Source: Lethocerus indicus (taxonomy: Eukaryota; Arthropoda; Insecta; Hemiptera; Belostomatidae). From it: a stretch of DNA of 64,000 nucleotides. A program made the translations under genes and the position numbers. Location: contig JACDQD010000103.1 in assembly GCA_019843655.1 (NCBI GenBank), positions 1,922,001 through 1,986,000 on the forward strand, given 5' to 3'. The notes beneath the pieces are model-generated. The model had not been told where the DNA came from. It saw only the letters and a list, made by a program, of their open reading frames with translations, and made no database searches. Below are positions 15,336 through 27,352 of the stretch, piece after piece; within the stretch, counting starts at the first letter, position 1, and the number at the start of each line of letters is the position of its first letter.

Positions 15336-18300
15336 GTATATTTAATATATTAAATATATTTATAATATAAATTCAGTTATATATTAGTTTAACGGAGTGA
15401 TACAAGTACCGAGGCATAGGGAGAACGCAAAGAAATGCCGGGCGGCCAATGGATCGGGGTTAGTGGCAGTGGGCCGGGCTGGAGGGGACCAGGGGAAGAG
15501 AAATCTGAATTCGGTCGAATTTTCCTAGAGAACGACAGAGGTCATTTGAAGGTTACCCTGTGACGTAAGACTCCCGGTCACCTTCAAATGACCTCCGTCG
15601 TTCTCTAGGAAAAATCGACAGAATTCAGATTTCTCTTCTCCTGGTCCAGCCCAGTGCCACTAGCCCAATCCATATCCCGTAAGCCCCGGCACTCTCCCCA
15701 CGCACAGTAGGCCTCCGTTATATCCTCGTACACTCTTATTGACTACGGACTCCCCCCGTAGACCCTGCCTTACCCGGACGTCCCCGCTTCATCACTTGTG
15801 CCTCGGCACTTTCCCTAACCACAGTAGTACTCCGTTATGTCCCCGTATACTCTTATTGCCTCCGGACTCTCCCGGTAGACCCTACCATACCCAAACTTCT
15901 CCTATCAGTCCCCTGTGCCCCGGCACTCTCCCCACGCACAGTAGCCCTCCGTTATATCCTCGTACACTCTTATTGACTACGGACTCCCCCCGTAGACCCT
16001 GCCTTAACCGTGCCCCGGCACTCTCCCACACACTCTTATTGTAGTACTCCCCTCGTATACTCTTATTGACTCCGGACTCTCCCGGTAGACCCTACCATAC
16101 CAGAACTCCTATCAGTCCCCTGTGCCCCAGGACTCTCCCCACGCACAGTAGGCTTCCGTTGTATCCTCGTACACTCTTATTGACTCCGGGCTCCACCGGT
16201 AGACCCTACGGTACCAGTACGGCCCCGCTCCATCCCCTGTGTCCCGGCACTCTCTCTACGCACAGTAGTACTCCGTTATGGCCCCGTATACTCTTATTGA
16301 CTCCGGACTCTCTCGGTAAACCCTACCATACCAGACTCCTCCACAAGTCCCCTCTGCCCCAGGACTCTCCCACGCACAGTAGGCTTCCGTTGTATCCTCG
16401 TACACTCTTATTGACTCCGGGCTCCACCGGTAGACCCTACGGTACCAGTACGGCCCCGCTCCATCCCCTGTGTCCCGGCACTCTCTCTACGCACAGTAGT
16501 ACTCCGTTATGGCCCCGTATACTCTTATTGACTCCGGACTCTCTCGGTAGACCCTACCATATCCTCCACAAGTCCCCTCTGCCCCGGCACTCTCTCCACG
16601 CACAGTAGTACTCCGTTATATTCCCGTACAATCTTATTGACACACACTTATTTTTACACTCTTATTTTCCGTTTCCTTCCGGTTCCATCCGAATCTTTCT
16701 GGTTGTATTGGGAGATTTCCGGTTCAATCCGGACATTTCCGGTTCTATCCGGATATTTCCGGTTCAAATCGGGTATTTCCGGTTCAATCCGGACATTTCC
16801 GGTTCTATCCGGATATTTCCGGTTCAATCCGGGTATTTCCGGTTTCATCTGGATATTTCCGGTTTCATCCGGATATTTCCGGTGTCATCCGGATATTTCC
16901 GGTGTCATTCGGATATTTCCGGTTCTGTCTGGATATTTCCGGTTCTGTCTGGATATTTCCGGTTCTATCCGGATATTTCCGGTTCTATCCGGATATTTCC
17001 GGTTCTATCCGGATATTTCCGGTTCTATCCGGATATTTCCGGTTCTATCCGGATATTTCCGGTTCTATCGGGATATTTCCGTTTCTGTCCTATTTCCGGT
17101 TTGATCCGGATATTTCCGATTATATCCGGATATTACAGGTTCCTTCGGAATATATCCGGTTCCTTCCGGATATTTCCGGTTATTTCTGTACATTTACATT
17201 TCTTTCTGGATATTTCCAGTACTATCCAGGTAGGACCGGACACAAGTAGGTAAAACCGGACATATCCGGATAAAACCGGACATATCCGGATAGAACCGGA
17301 AAAACACGAATAGAACTGAAAATTCCCTGATAAAACCTGAAATACCTTGATATAATCGGACACAACTGGATAGAACCACAAAAAATCCGGATAGAACCGG
17401 AAATGTACGAATAGAATCGGAATATCCCGATAGAATCGGAAATATCGCGATAGATCCTAAATATCCGGATAGAACCGGAAATATCCGTATGAAACTGGTA
17501 ATATCTGGATGCAACCGGATGGAAGTTGATAAAACTGTATAGAACCTTAATTACATTGATAATAATTATACTTACATCAAGTAATAATTTAAATAATAAA
17601 AAGGTAGACATTTTTCAACTAGGGAATTATAGTTGAAGAAACATTGAACTGAAAAGATTAATTATCAATTATTACAAACCTGTAAGATTATTTTAACGTA
17701 ACTCCGTTATTGTGTTCCAATATAATCTTTATCTCTTTATAGAATCCACGACTAAAATAAATACCGGGATAATCCGCTAAATAATTTATACCCTCTCAAT
17801 TTAATTAATTGTAAGAGAGTATAATCAAAGGGTAGAGATTATTTTTAATATTTGAAATAAATAAATTGCAACAGAGAATATTTTAAATTTTAATATTTTA
17901 TGAACAATTAATAAAATAATATTTATTTAACGCACGTAACACACGAAGTTACGTATTAAAATATAACAATTACAAAATTAATATTACACTTTTACACACG
18001 GAAATAAGAAATAGACCGAATGATTAGGGAACCAAATATTGAACTTTGAGGTAAGGGAAGTAACCACTCTGAACATAAAAACGAAGGAAGTAAACTGTCT
18101 ACTGAGGTTATTTCCATCCCTGTGCCTCTCCTTTTCAGTTATGAATCTCACGGAACCGTGCTTTATTTCGGAACGGTTATTTTGAAATATCTCCTCTAAA
18201 CACTGCTTTCGATATTCAATTTGCATAAAGCATCTCAACGTTTTTCCCAGAAGCGATGTTATGATACACCCCTAAGGAAAATAGTACTTCACGGACTTCA

Positions 18301-21300
18301 AATATACTGAGGTTTATGACTACTGTCGTTTTATAGAAATTCTCCAGTCCACTTATAAGATGAGATTAATAAAGTTCCGAAATAATATTCATTTAGACTA
18401 CACCAAGAAAAGTACATAATTAATATTAGTGTTATGTAATAATGTAGACCGGCTACCGCGTCTGCCCGTCATCGGTAGTATTCTATTATAAAAATGTATC
18501 CCATTCCGAACGCTGTATACATTACTGGTCTAGCGGACTAAGTTCCAGATGTTACCCTTCGAAACGCTGAGAAGCGGGGGTGGATCTCTTAAAAAATCCG
18601 ATTCCCCTAAACGAATACGTCGGATATTTTTGGCACCGGAAAAAGGAGAAGTCGTTCGTTATTTCGGCGGAAATAAGAGACTCGGGCTCGGATAAATTCG
18701 TTTTTGACTGTTGGAGTAAAATTTCTTTTTCCACGAAGATCGACCCGGTTCTCTGAGGGTACTGGGAATGTTGTATTTCCCGGGGTGAAAACTAATAAAT
18801 CCGCGTTTTTTGCCTATTTTTTATTCGATTTTTCGAGCGAATACAGAAATTGCCTTTCCCATCTCTCTAGACCCGATCCATCCTACCCACTACTAACATT
18901 TTCTTACACTGGAGACAGGTTTCCAGCAATTTATCCAGTAATAAAACCCGAATAGCCATTGTTATTAGTATATATTCACATTAGCGCTTTTGTTATGTCG
19001 GTTTAGAAACTAGTTTTAATCAGAAAGCAGACATTTTTAATTGTATTAAATGTAGGCGAAAAACTCCGGAGGAAGTGCGTTTACGCCACAATGGTCTGCT
19101 ATATATGCCGCACCTCTCGCCTCTATCACCGTTGAATTACCATTACCATTACTCTTACACCTTATCTCTCCCTAATATCCGGTGAAATTTCCTCAATTAC
19201 ATAATTTCAGCCTTATTAAATGTGCGTCGACTAAGGCAGGCTCATTATATTTCGATTAGATTCAACGATAAACTCTATTCAATATTATATTCAATTTTGA
19301 ACACGTATTTATTTTGAAAACAGATTAAATCGCCAAAGGTCACCGCCGGGACATCCTTTCCAGGGAAATCGCGTGAAAATCATACCAGTCCGGGTACTTG
19401 TGCAAGACACGAGAGCTTTGTAATTATCAGGAAAAAACGGAAAGAGGGAGAGATTCTCATATCGTGCTTAACCGCATTCAAGGGGAAAAAATTGGCTGGA
19501 GGTAAAACCAACATCAGGGCCAAGATGGCTCGTTTGTCATTTGGAGGGCGGTGTCACGACACAACACGCCATTTCAGCCGGCCGATATTAATTTTCAAAA
19601 TACCGTCCGCATTTATCACAATTATCGAACTTTCGTGATTTTTCTATGTTTCGATGTTCAAACGGAACTGGAGGTTCGCCCCGTCTCGGGTTACAACACC
19701 AGAGATATTATATTCTGAATAAACAACGAGTTAATTAGTTAACTGTGTTACAGTATGCGCTGGACGCTTTATCAATATCTTGTGTTTTCCTATCATTAGC
19801 TTTCGGCTCAATTATAAATTTAATCCGTATTTGTTATGAGGTATAATCTTGTGTTATTTGTCAATTGGTAATGTTGGATATCTACTCTTCGCTTTGGCCA
19901 TTGTTTTTCACTCCATTGGATTAGTGGAATGCACCACGAATATCTGCTTCTGGATCAAATAACCGAATGGAGAGGTCGATTATTGATGATAAGTGTGATG
20001 ATAGCAATCCAAACCATTGCAGAACTCCAAACGGTTATCTTAAAAGTACGATTTTTCTATTAATTGTCAAGGAGACACGTTTTTGTAACGATTCGGAAAT
20101 TTCAGTTTTCCTGTTTCTCATGGCAGGCGAAGATGTCAGTTCCGTTTAGGTAAAAAAAAAGTTAGTAAAAATATTTCGCATACTTTCGGTTTCTTGGTCC
20201 ACAGCTGTTTTGGCAATAGGTGGTAAGACAAATGGGACTTGATGAATCTGGGCGACGGTATGTCATCGACGTGGGATTCCTCAACAATCTGCCCGAGAGC
20301 TTTAAGGCTGAAAATTATTCAATTAATGAAATAATATTACGAAGAATTACTTAAGGACCAGAAATAGAACCGGTCCTATTTCTTATTTATAAAATACCCC
20401 AAGCCTACATAAAAATTAAATTGTGGCAATATGCGGCATAGTAAATAATAAAATTATATTAATAAGTAAAAATTTTGAAATATTACTCAATGAATCTGTA
20501 ACGTTTGTGGATTGGCACCTCCTTAGCTCTTGCGAAATCGCAATTGTTGCACAGCAACCAGACCATCTCCTGGGCCCAGGTAGTTCCTGAAAATTAAGAA
20601 AGGAATTATCATTATTTTAATTAGGTGCCATCAGCATTACTTTAGCAAAATAGCAAGGCGATTACTCGAATCTGCCGACAAAGTGTGCCTTCACAAAACG
20701 CGATATTACTAACGGAATGCCACTGACGACGGCGAGAATTCATACGAAAGATGATAAATCGGCATTCCGCCGTTCGTATTTTCAATAGACGGTCCGCATA
20801 TTTCCCCCCTGTTCGAAAGCCGAAAATATGGTTGGCGCGAGGACGGCGTTTACAAATCGGCGGAGCATAAATATTGAGTAAGTGGCGCCATCTGTTAGGC
20901 CGGGGCCGGAGCGCGGCCGCCCTTTTTTTTGCCCCGCCCGGGCCACTTGTTGATCGCAGGGGGGCCCTGTAATTGCGTCCCTTCTAAATCGATTATCTTC
21001 CCAATTTCACGGCGCTGCATTCTAATTGCTCGCCTCCGAACATGTACCGGCCTTTAGGACCGAATGAAATTGGCCGGTAAAACGTTCGAGAAAAGGCGAG
21101 TGAGATGAATATTGAAACACTTTTTAATGCATGGAATGTACAATCGTTTGCCAGATCAAATTTAATTGTTCTCCTTCGACGCAAGAACAGATTAAACGCG
21201 TAAGACATTAAAACGAAAATATTCTCTATACACGATCTTACATTCTGGCACAATAATGGAAATTCTAAATTTAACAAGTGAAAATTTATGTAATTTGTTG

Positions 21301-21828
21301 ACAAAATGGAGGCAAACAGTGAAATTTATTATTTCAACAATGAGTTAGGTCTAAAATGTAATTTTTCAATAGTGTAACGTCGCTTTTTGTTATATTTCGT
21401 AAGAGTATATATAACAGATAGATGAAGAGCCCTCCAAAAAGCCCCTGTCCGAATTGTAAAGTAAAGTATGTACATTCCTGCATTATTTGAGCAACAAACC
21501 AATGGAATCAAACATATATTGTATAAAATAATTCTCATTACGATATTATTATCGCTGCTATACGGTTTGATAGAAAAAATTAATAAATAATAATAATTTT
21601 TATCCAGATGAGAGTTGCTCACCGCACTTAGGATACGAGAGTACCCAAACGTCGTCCTGCCTGACGTTCATGTCGGTCAATATTGAGGCGTTCTGAAGGT
21701 ACGAGACCGGCATGACGGTCCCCCCAGGATGTACCCTAACGCCCCCCGGAGGGGTATCAGCTCCGTAAACCTGTGCAGACTCCCTGTACAGCTCGTCATC
21801 GATGTACTCGAAACGCAATCCTGAATTA
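11719..21828 (-). CDS. Cytosolic sulfotransferase A (six exons, N-terminus unresolved)
   Basis: PAPS-dependent sulfotransferase, SULT family: moves sulfate from PAPS to a hydroxyl or amine of a small molecule in the cytosol; the substrate cannot be read. Exons (minus): 21828-21623, 20586-20487, 20307-20184, 14942-14822, 13625-13531, 12003-11719. Frames join exactly to give 310 residues plus an unassigned start. The 5'-phosphosulfate loop YPKCGTTW spans the first junction, with Cys where the family usually has Ser. The catalytic-His segment reads [10 protein letters not shown] (usually KTHLP). The 3'-phosphate site is [16 protein letters not shown]-terminal IRKGESGTW matches RKGxxGxW. The start is open: the 21828 acceptor has a strong pyrimidine tract and needs an upstream exon, but the frame also runs open to an ATG at 21917, giving 339 residues unspliced. 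All intron positions match sulfotransferase B. Confidence 0.88.
15280..15365. repeat. (TA)n microsatellite
   Basis: A TA-rich tract with a pure (TA)n core at about 15301-15334. The sequence just after it, ending in ATATTAGTTTAA, resembles the right inner part of the transposon at 31.5-32.1 kb. Confidence 0.85.
15450..15672. repeat. Long fold-back (inverted repeat, about 100-bp arms)
   Basis: The left arm 15450-15557 is nearly the reverse complement of the right arm 15576-15672, with an 18-base loop. Mismatches are few and two small insertions sit in the left arm (in the GGGCCGGGCTGGAGGGG stretch). The inner part, around GGTCATTTGAAGGT and CCTAGAGAACGAC, pairs with one difference. Transcribed within the intron it would form a long RNA stem. 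The tandem array begins directly beyond the right arm. Confidence 0.85.
15680..16640. repeat. About 115-bp tandem array, 9 units
   Basis: A unit marked by CGGCACTCTCCCCACGCACA recurs at about 115-bp spacing (near 15690, 15805, 15922, 16016, 16130, 16245, 16360, 16475 and 16585); one unit is shortened to about 94. From 16141 a two-unit block repeats almost identically 231 bp later (16372), a higher-order dimer. The other hallmark segments are ACACTCTTATTGACT and GTAGACCCTACCATACC. The Pro/Leu/Ser-rich open frames here are repeat artefacts. Confidence 0.88.
16665..17225 (+). repeat. 20-bp minisatellite, forward orientation
   Basis: About 27 units of consensus GGTTCTATCCGGATATTTCC; from 16741 to 17080 the period is exactly 20 bp. 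Variants such as TTCAATCC, TTTCATCC, TGTCATCC and TTCTGTCT mark sub-blocks. Because 20 is not a multiple of 3 and no unit creates a stop, all three forward frames stay open, giving spurious SGYFRFxPDI-type repeat proteins. Confidence 0.93.
17226..17535 (-). repeat. Same 20-bp minisatellite, inverted orientation
   Basis: From about 17226 the array continues as the reverse complement, consensus GGAAATATCCGGATAGAACC on the plus strand, again with a 20-bp spacing but more diverged. The two half-arrays meet head to head near 17225 and form an imperfect inverted repeat of about 0.3 kb per arm. Confidence 0.88.
17787..17826. repeat. AT-rich imperfect palindrome
   Basis: TTATACCCTCTCAATT and the downstream AATTGTAAGAGAGTATAA are near reverse complements around a TAATTA centre. 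It lies just beyond the minisatellite. No function is evident. Confidence 0.5.
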
Positions 21829-23419
21829 CTGCGGAAAAGAAAAACAGTTATTATAACTCCCCTAGTTGACTTCGAATAAGCTCCGAAAAAGTGATAGCGT
21901 TTTCTTGTTTGTACCATTCCATTATTTTCGGCGCGTCCTAAACAATTATAAAACACAAATATTTGTTAGCGGAGCTGCCGTATACCGGTTTCGACAATAG
22001 CAAGAATGTGTGCCTTGTGAATACCGCAGATATTTGTGTGGGATGTTGAATGGGGCCCCGAATTTGTAAGCAGAAGGGAAAAATAATAATTGGCGACATA
22101 TAACTAGAGAAAATATCGTCCGAATAAGAGAAGTACTTTTTAATACATCGTACGATATTCTACCATAATAATTTCAAAATAATTAATCTGAAACCGGGTT
22201 GAATCGGTTACACACGGCGAACAGTCTCATGACCGCCCAAACGCATACAATCCAGGCTAAATTTACATATTTACCTAATTTTATAAACCTAAATAAAATT
22301 TAATAAAAACTCCGGCCTCGATTGACCCGGTCGTATTTTATATTTCTTTCGCAATAGCGCATTAAATAATTTCAGAACGAAAACGCTTTCGCTGAATTAG
22401 ATATTCCAAGACGTCACTTTTTCATTCGACGTCCCCAATCTTTATTCTCACTAGAAATTCAGGTGTAGTATTCGTAAAATATTTAGGGATAAACAAGAAA
22501 ATCTCCCCTATTTACCTATTCTTGGAGATATATCCTGTGTATATACAGTAAGATATAATCTTAAAAGTGTGGATCATTTGAAGATCTCGGTATCATACTA
22601 CTTAGTTTAACTTGGAGAGACTTTTTTATATCAGAATAAACACAGGAATTAGGCGGTTATGAGCGCCGCAATCACGATTTCTCAAATGGTCGGGGTATTG
22701 TGAAAACCGACTCAAAAACAGGCCCTGTCTATTGTGCTGTTTTGCCAAGAGGCAATAATCCGGTAATCCTCCAGGGACGGAGTGAACTCTTTATTCTTTT
22801 GGCGTTATTGGCTTCCAGGGACAGACCAAAAACACCCTCCCCCCAGGACCAACATTTAGTCCTTAATCGCCCTTTAACTGAACAATAGCAAATCCTACAA
22901 TTGTTTCTCGGCAGTCAAAATCTGGCCACTTACAGAGCCTGTCGTTATCGATTATCCCATTCAATTGAACATAGTATTAAATTTATTTGCCAGTCAAATA
23001 GTCCAGAGAGGTCCGTTACATTAATTATTTATCATTCTGCACATTCCACAGGGAATATAGTTTCAGTTCGAAGTTTTAGATCGAAGGAAGACCTAACGGA
23101 GTTGACAATTATGACTAAATTATTTAATTAAATAAAATAAAAATATGAACCCGTATTTTTTATGTTTGATAATATAAAGCTAGAATTAAAAATCATTTGT
23201 GAGCGTATCGGTCATTATATTAATAGTCCTCATATTATACTTTCGTGTCGAGGAAGGAATTTTTAACACAATAAAAACTGAATGTGGCATAATAAATGAT
23301 TTTATTAACCCCGAGTGTTTTGAGACCCGGTGGTCTGCAGTTCGAATTCAACCTAATTACAAACAACATTAGCAACAAATCGTGTTGTTAGACTTGCACG
23401 CTCTCTGGTAGCCACTTAC

Positions 23420-23460
23420 CACAACCAGCCGAACATAAGTGGCCGGCCAAATTGCGCCAT
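23420..23460 (-). CDS. Candidate first coding exon of sulfotransferase A
   Basis: On the minus strand an ATG at 23460 opens 13 codons (MAQFGRPLMFGWL) plus two bases, followed by a good donor GTAAGTGG. Two leftover bases fit exactly the phase of the acceptor at 21828, so the joined frame gives 323 residues. Against it: the extension has no recognisable similarity to sulfotransferases, a 14-residue open exon can arise by chance, and an unspliced start at 21917 is also possible. Confidence 0.25.
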
Positions 23461-23788
23461 ATAAGAAACGGTTTTGAATTTTTTTAAAAAAAGATTCAGC
23501 CCTTTGGGCAGACAGGAAAACATTGTTTGCCCGCTAATAGTCCATGAAATAAAATTATAATATTCGTTTCAACCGGAGGGTATTATATATGAATATACAA
23601 AGAAGGTATCATTTCTGGTTGGCAATAAGTTCAATACCACTTCAACTTCCTCTTCGGGTACAAATCATAATTAAGGTTCCAATTCGAAGAAGCGGAGGGA
23701 GACGGAGAGCAGCGCGAAATTAAAGGCCGGAAAACCGCCTTAAAAATAAGGCAGTGAAACCGCAACCTTTCACGGAGCAAGAACAAGC

Positions 23789-24566
23789 ATGGTGTACACG
23801 AAATTTGCTCAATTTGAGGATTATACTTTGGAAGATTGGAATGTCTGGTCACGGATAATACTGCTACTTCTAATTTGCACTGTAAGTGAACACAAATCTG
23901 AAGTGAAAAGGCAATCATATTTTTGAACTATTAATGTTGTATAATCGACGAAATCAATGAGCGACAGAAAAACGGGTGATCTGAAAAAATATATTTCAGA
24001 TCTATTATTTGAGATAGGTGAGGGTAAAGAGACATGACCCATTTGAAAACCACTGTTCTGACTAACATAAATCCACTCCCAATTAAGTATTTATTTGATT
24101 AATTTCTTAAAATATTAGAATAGTAGTAAAGCAATCCAATTTTCACTAAATCGCTCAAACAGGTTTGTTAAATTAATTGCTCAAGTGTTAGACAGAATAG
24201 TCAGACGCTTCAGATCAATAAAGTAAATTCTAACTTGTATTCTGCGCCAGCGTTCACATTAGGTTAGGGTCTCAAAGGGGGTAATAACATTGAAACTTTT
24301 AGTGTACCAAGTTATCAGTTATGTCACTTACTTTCCCTGCACTATTGTAATTTACTTTAAGTAATACATACTAAGTAAGCAATTGCACTTTTGTCAACGT
24401 CTTTACCGCTGGCATATAGATCGATTTTTTTCAGAATTTTGTACTGCAAGAATTAAGTGATAGTTTGACTCCATTTTCCCACCTCTGTGCCCCGCGTTCG
24501 ATAACATTATCGCTTCATTTCCAGAAACCTTGTACGGATATCCAAAATGCGTTAACGAAAACCTAG
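23789..24566 (+). CDS. Speculative two-exon small ORF
   Basis: ATG at 23789 opens 31 codons rich in acidic and aromatic residues followed by a hydrophobic ILLLLICT, ending exactly at a consensus donor GTAAGT (23882). A pyrimidine-rich acceptor (CTTCATTTCCAG) at 24524 reopens the frame in phase for KPCTDIQNALTKT and a stop (24566), giving 44 residues. I do not recognise the product. Support is only start, donor, acceptor and phase, which can occur by chance. Confidence 0.15.
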
Positions 24567-27352
24567 AGTAATTACCACCGTTTTACTTAGAGGCCTAGAT
24601 GTCGCCTAATAGTAGGCTTGATAGTAAGTGATGGGAACGAAATATTGAAACGTACCCTGCTGTATTCAGTTTTCTTTTTTACCCAAATGGCGTGCAATTT
24701 AATCTAAAGTGAGAGCAAATATAAACGAAAGAGTGATGTTATCAGTCGGCGATTTTATACCGATTAGATCTATTTGTGTGTGAACGTCAAGAATGCGGGC
24801 ACACGGATATTATATCTAATAATACGCTGGAAAAATTGATTATATGAACATTCACAAGAATTGTAATCTCCCGCGAGAAGACCTTGTAGCTTGATTGTTA
24901 TCAGCAGTAGTGATATAGCATAATTATGGGCACACTAAACTTCCTTTGTCCACTAAAATATGGATTAAAATAGTTTTATTTCAATTACCGTCTACTCATA
25001 AAGAAATACCGATCAACACCTTGGCAGTTAACAGCGTTAAAACAAGGATCAATACGATTCTTGATGGTAGAAATAGAAAAACCGTTAGGGCGATATTGGT
25101 CTGTATGAACCTCACTTTATACAGTCAACGCCGGCAATAACACGCCTTTGCTGCAAACTGCAGTATTTCAAACAGCTCAGATTTTAATACCAGCCGGCGG
25201 TGAAACGTGAGCAGCGGGTTAATCAAGGTCGCACGCGAGCGCTGTGAAAAACGCACAGCACAGCTGGTCTGCGAGGAGTAAATGTTGCAGCTTTACAAAA
25301 GGCTAAGCGTATATAAAATCTATGTTATACAGAGTATGGGAATGAAAGCGATTTGGCGAACCACGGAAACATTTCATCAAACAGAGTTAGTTTGTTAGTG
25401 ACGCCTAGAATGTTAGACCGTCAAAACCGTTAATGCTACAAAAATATTGCTCATGACAATTTGAAGATACTAAAATTTTCATTAAAGTATGACATCCGGT
25501 GTTTTAACTTCTGAAATATCGGCATTGTCACGAGGGCTCAATTCAGGTGCGTTCAGATTTTAGCTCCAGCCTCTAAGGAAGCGGTCTAGACACCCCACCT
25601 ACCTGACTTGCTCGCTGACACCTTCGCACGAATCCAGCGGTTCCATTTCAGGTTCAGCGCCAGGAATGAGTTAGGTGGCGGTCAGCGGGAACGGCAGAGA
25701 GCGGTTTATCTCATGACTGTCGGACTCGTAGTTATAGGGCCCCCTCCCCACCAGACGCAGACTTCTCTATCACTTCACGTCCCACTCTCCCTCTCGTACG
25801 CGTCCTCCTATCACCCCCCCTCCAAGTACACAGTAACCTTCATCCCTTCAAATATGCACAGTATTTCTAGATACACGTACACCCAGGGTCCAATCTGCAA
25901 GGGTGGAATTATACATAGCATTGAGTACTTATCATAATCTATTATGCGTTATCTTTTCGCAACTTTGGACATTGTGTTTGAATAAGACTGATAGGATAAC
26001 TGTACAGGATAGGAACTATATCCTCGCCTAAGACATGCATGTACAAAATAATATTTGTTAATAGTAACGAACATTTGTCAGATTTTTAATTGCACGTTTT
26101 GATTTCTGCCATCGTTATTATTATCCTTTGATTTTGCGTCCAGTTCGACTCTAGGTTTATTCTGACGGGGATAGAACAAACTGATATTGTTATACTCGGA
26201 ATTGTTACGTAACGCGGACTTTGAGATCTCGCTCGAGTTTTCAAACGGGCCAAAACGTTAGTTCGCTATTATGGGTTGGGGAGGTAAATTTAGTTGTACA
26301 AAGGGGCCGACAAGTCGTCTTTGTCTGGGCCCGAGTTGGGCGGGCGTTTAAGAGGCTGAACATGAACCCGGGGTTGTCGCCCCGGGGCGCCGCCTTATCA
26401 GACCGCAGGACGGGGCTTAGCCCGACGCCAGAGAGAGAGAAGGTGAGACAGACCCCCCCTCCCCGTGAAAGGAACAAACTTCACGCCCAGTTATTGAGTT
26501 TAAACCTCTTTTCACCGACAGTGATCAAACGGGAAACGCGTTTCACAAGCGCCTTGGGAATAATTTCAACCCGAACGCGATCGCCCACTCATCGCCCCGT
26601 TCTGAACTCATCAGCGCTTGTTCCACTACTTGCCGTGAGGATTTTCAGAGGGCTTTTTGTAGATTCAATATGTCTCGGACAAGATGTTATAATTATTACT
26701 ACTTGACACAGTACTAGTAGTATCGGTTCAGTAATATTATGTACTAACGCGTTGCCGTTGAAATCCTTTTACTTCCCTATTATTGTGATCACTTGAGACA
26801 GGTCCCTCAAACATACATCGTAGACAAATTGACGATAAAGATTATCTCATTTATCTCATTAAAATACAAAAATTCTCTATATAAGTGAAGTATTACAGCT
26901 TTTAAACAAATTTATAAAAATGTCTTTCCTCTTAATTATTTCATTTTATTTGCCTTTGCCACAGTTAATTTTCAAGACGTCTAATTGCCAACAGAGGTTT
27001 GAAATTGCACGAGACCAAACACAATCTACGCTAATTTCTGGGTAACTTACATTTACATTGGTAATTAGGTGGTTACTCTCGCATCCAGATCACGCATTAT
27101 GCCCGAGAAAACTTGTTTTGTATTCTGCGCTGGGGAATAAAAATGAAATGGAGGCAGTTTCTTCGAAGCTTTGTTTCAAGAAGACAGGTCGTCATTACGG
27201 CCATGTTCGTGGAAATTGCGTCCCTGCCTCGTTGTCGACTATACATTAGGCTTCGCCATGAAATTAGAGAAAATAATATAAAGGGACGAGTACAGTACTC
27301 TGATTAGAGGAGCTGAATTATGAAATATTGATGATATAGGCAGATTAAGGCT

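Larger units (their letters stand above)
14943..20183 (-). other. 5.2-kb repeat-filled intron of sulfotransferase A
   Basis: This intron separates the exon ending ...WTKKPK from that starting IVYIYRNP. The corresponding intron of sulfotransferase B (42672-42999) is only about 330 bases. The extra length is largely tandem and inverted repeats at 15.28-17.54 kb. The remainder (17.54-20.18 kb) is AT-rich with no exon that I recognise. Confidence 0.75.

Noticed and set aside
15739..16608. Pro/Leu/Ser-rich open frames of 101 and 180 codons
   Set aside because: They lie in the 115-bp tandem array in the sulfotransferase A intron; repetition without stops explains them.
16637..17611. Long open frames with SGYFRFxPDI-type repeats, both strands
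   Set aside because: The 20-bp minisatellite has no stop in several frames, so repeat proteins appear in all of them. No start context or splice support.
23300..23360. tRNA-like box B (GTTCGAATTC)
   Set aside because: The upstream part lacks a proper box A and no cloverleaf can be drawn.
26221..26706. 161-codon GC-rich open frame
   Set aside because: Arg/Pro-rich composition without domains, overlapped by an open frame on the other strand; GC-rich DNA has few stops by chance.
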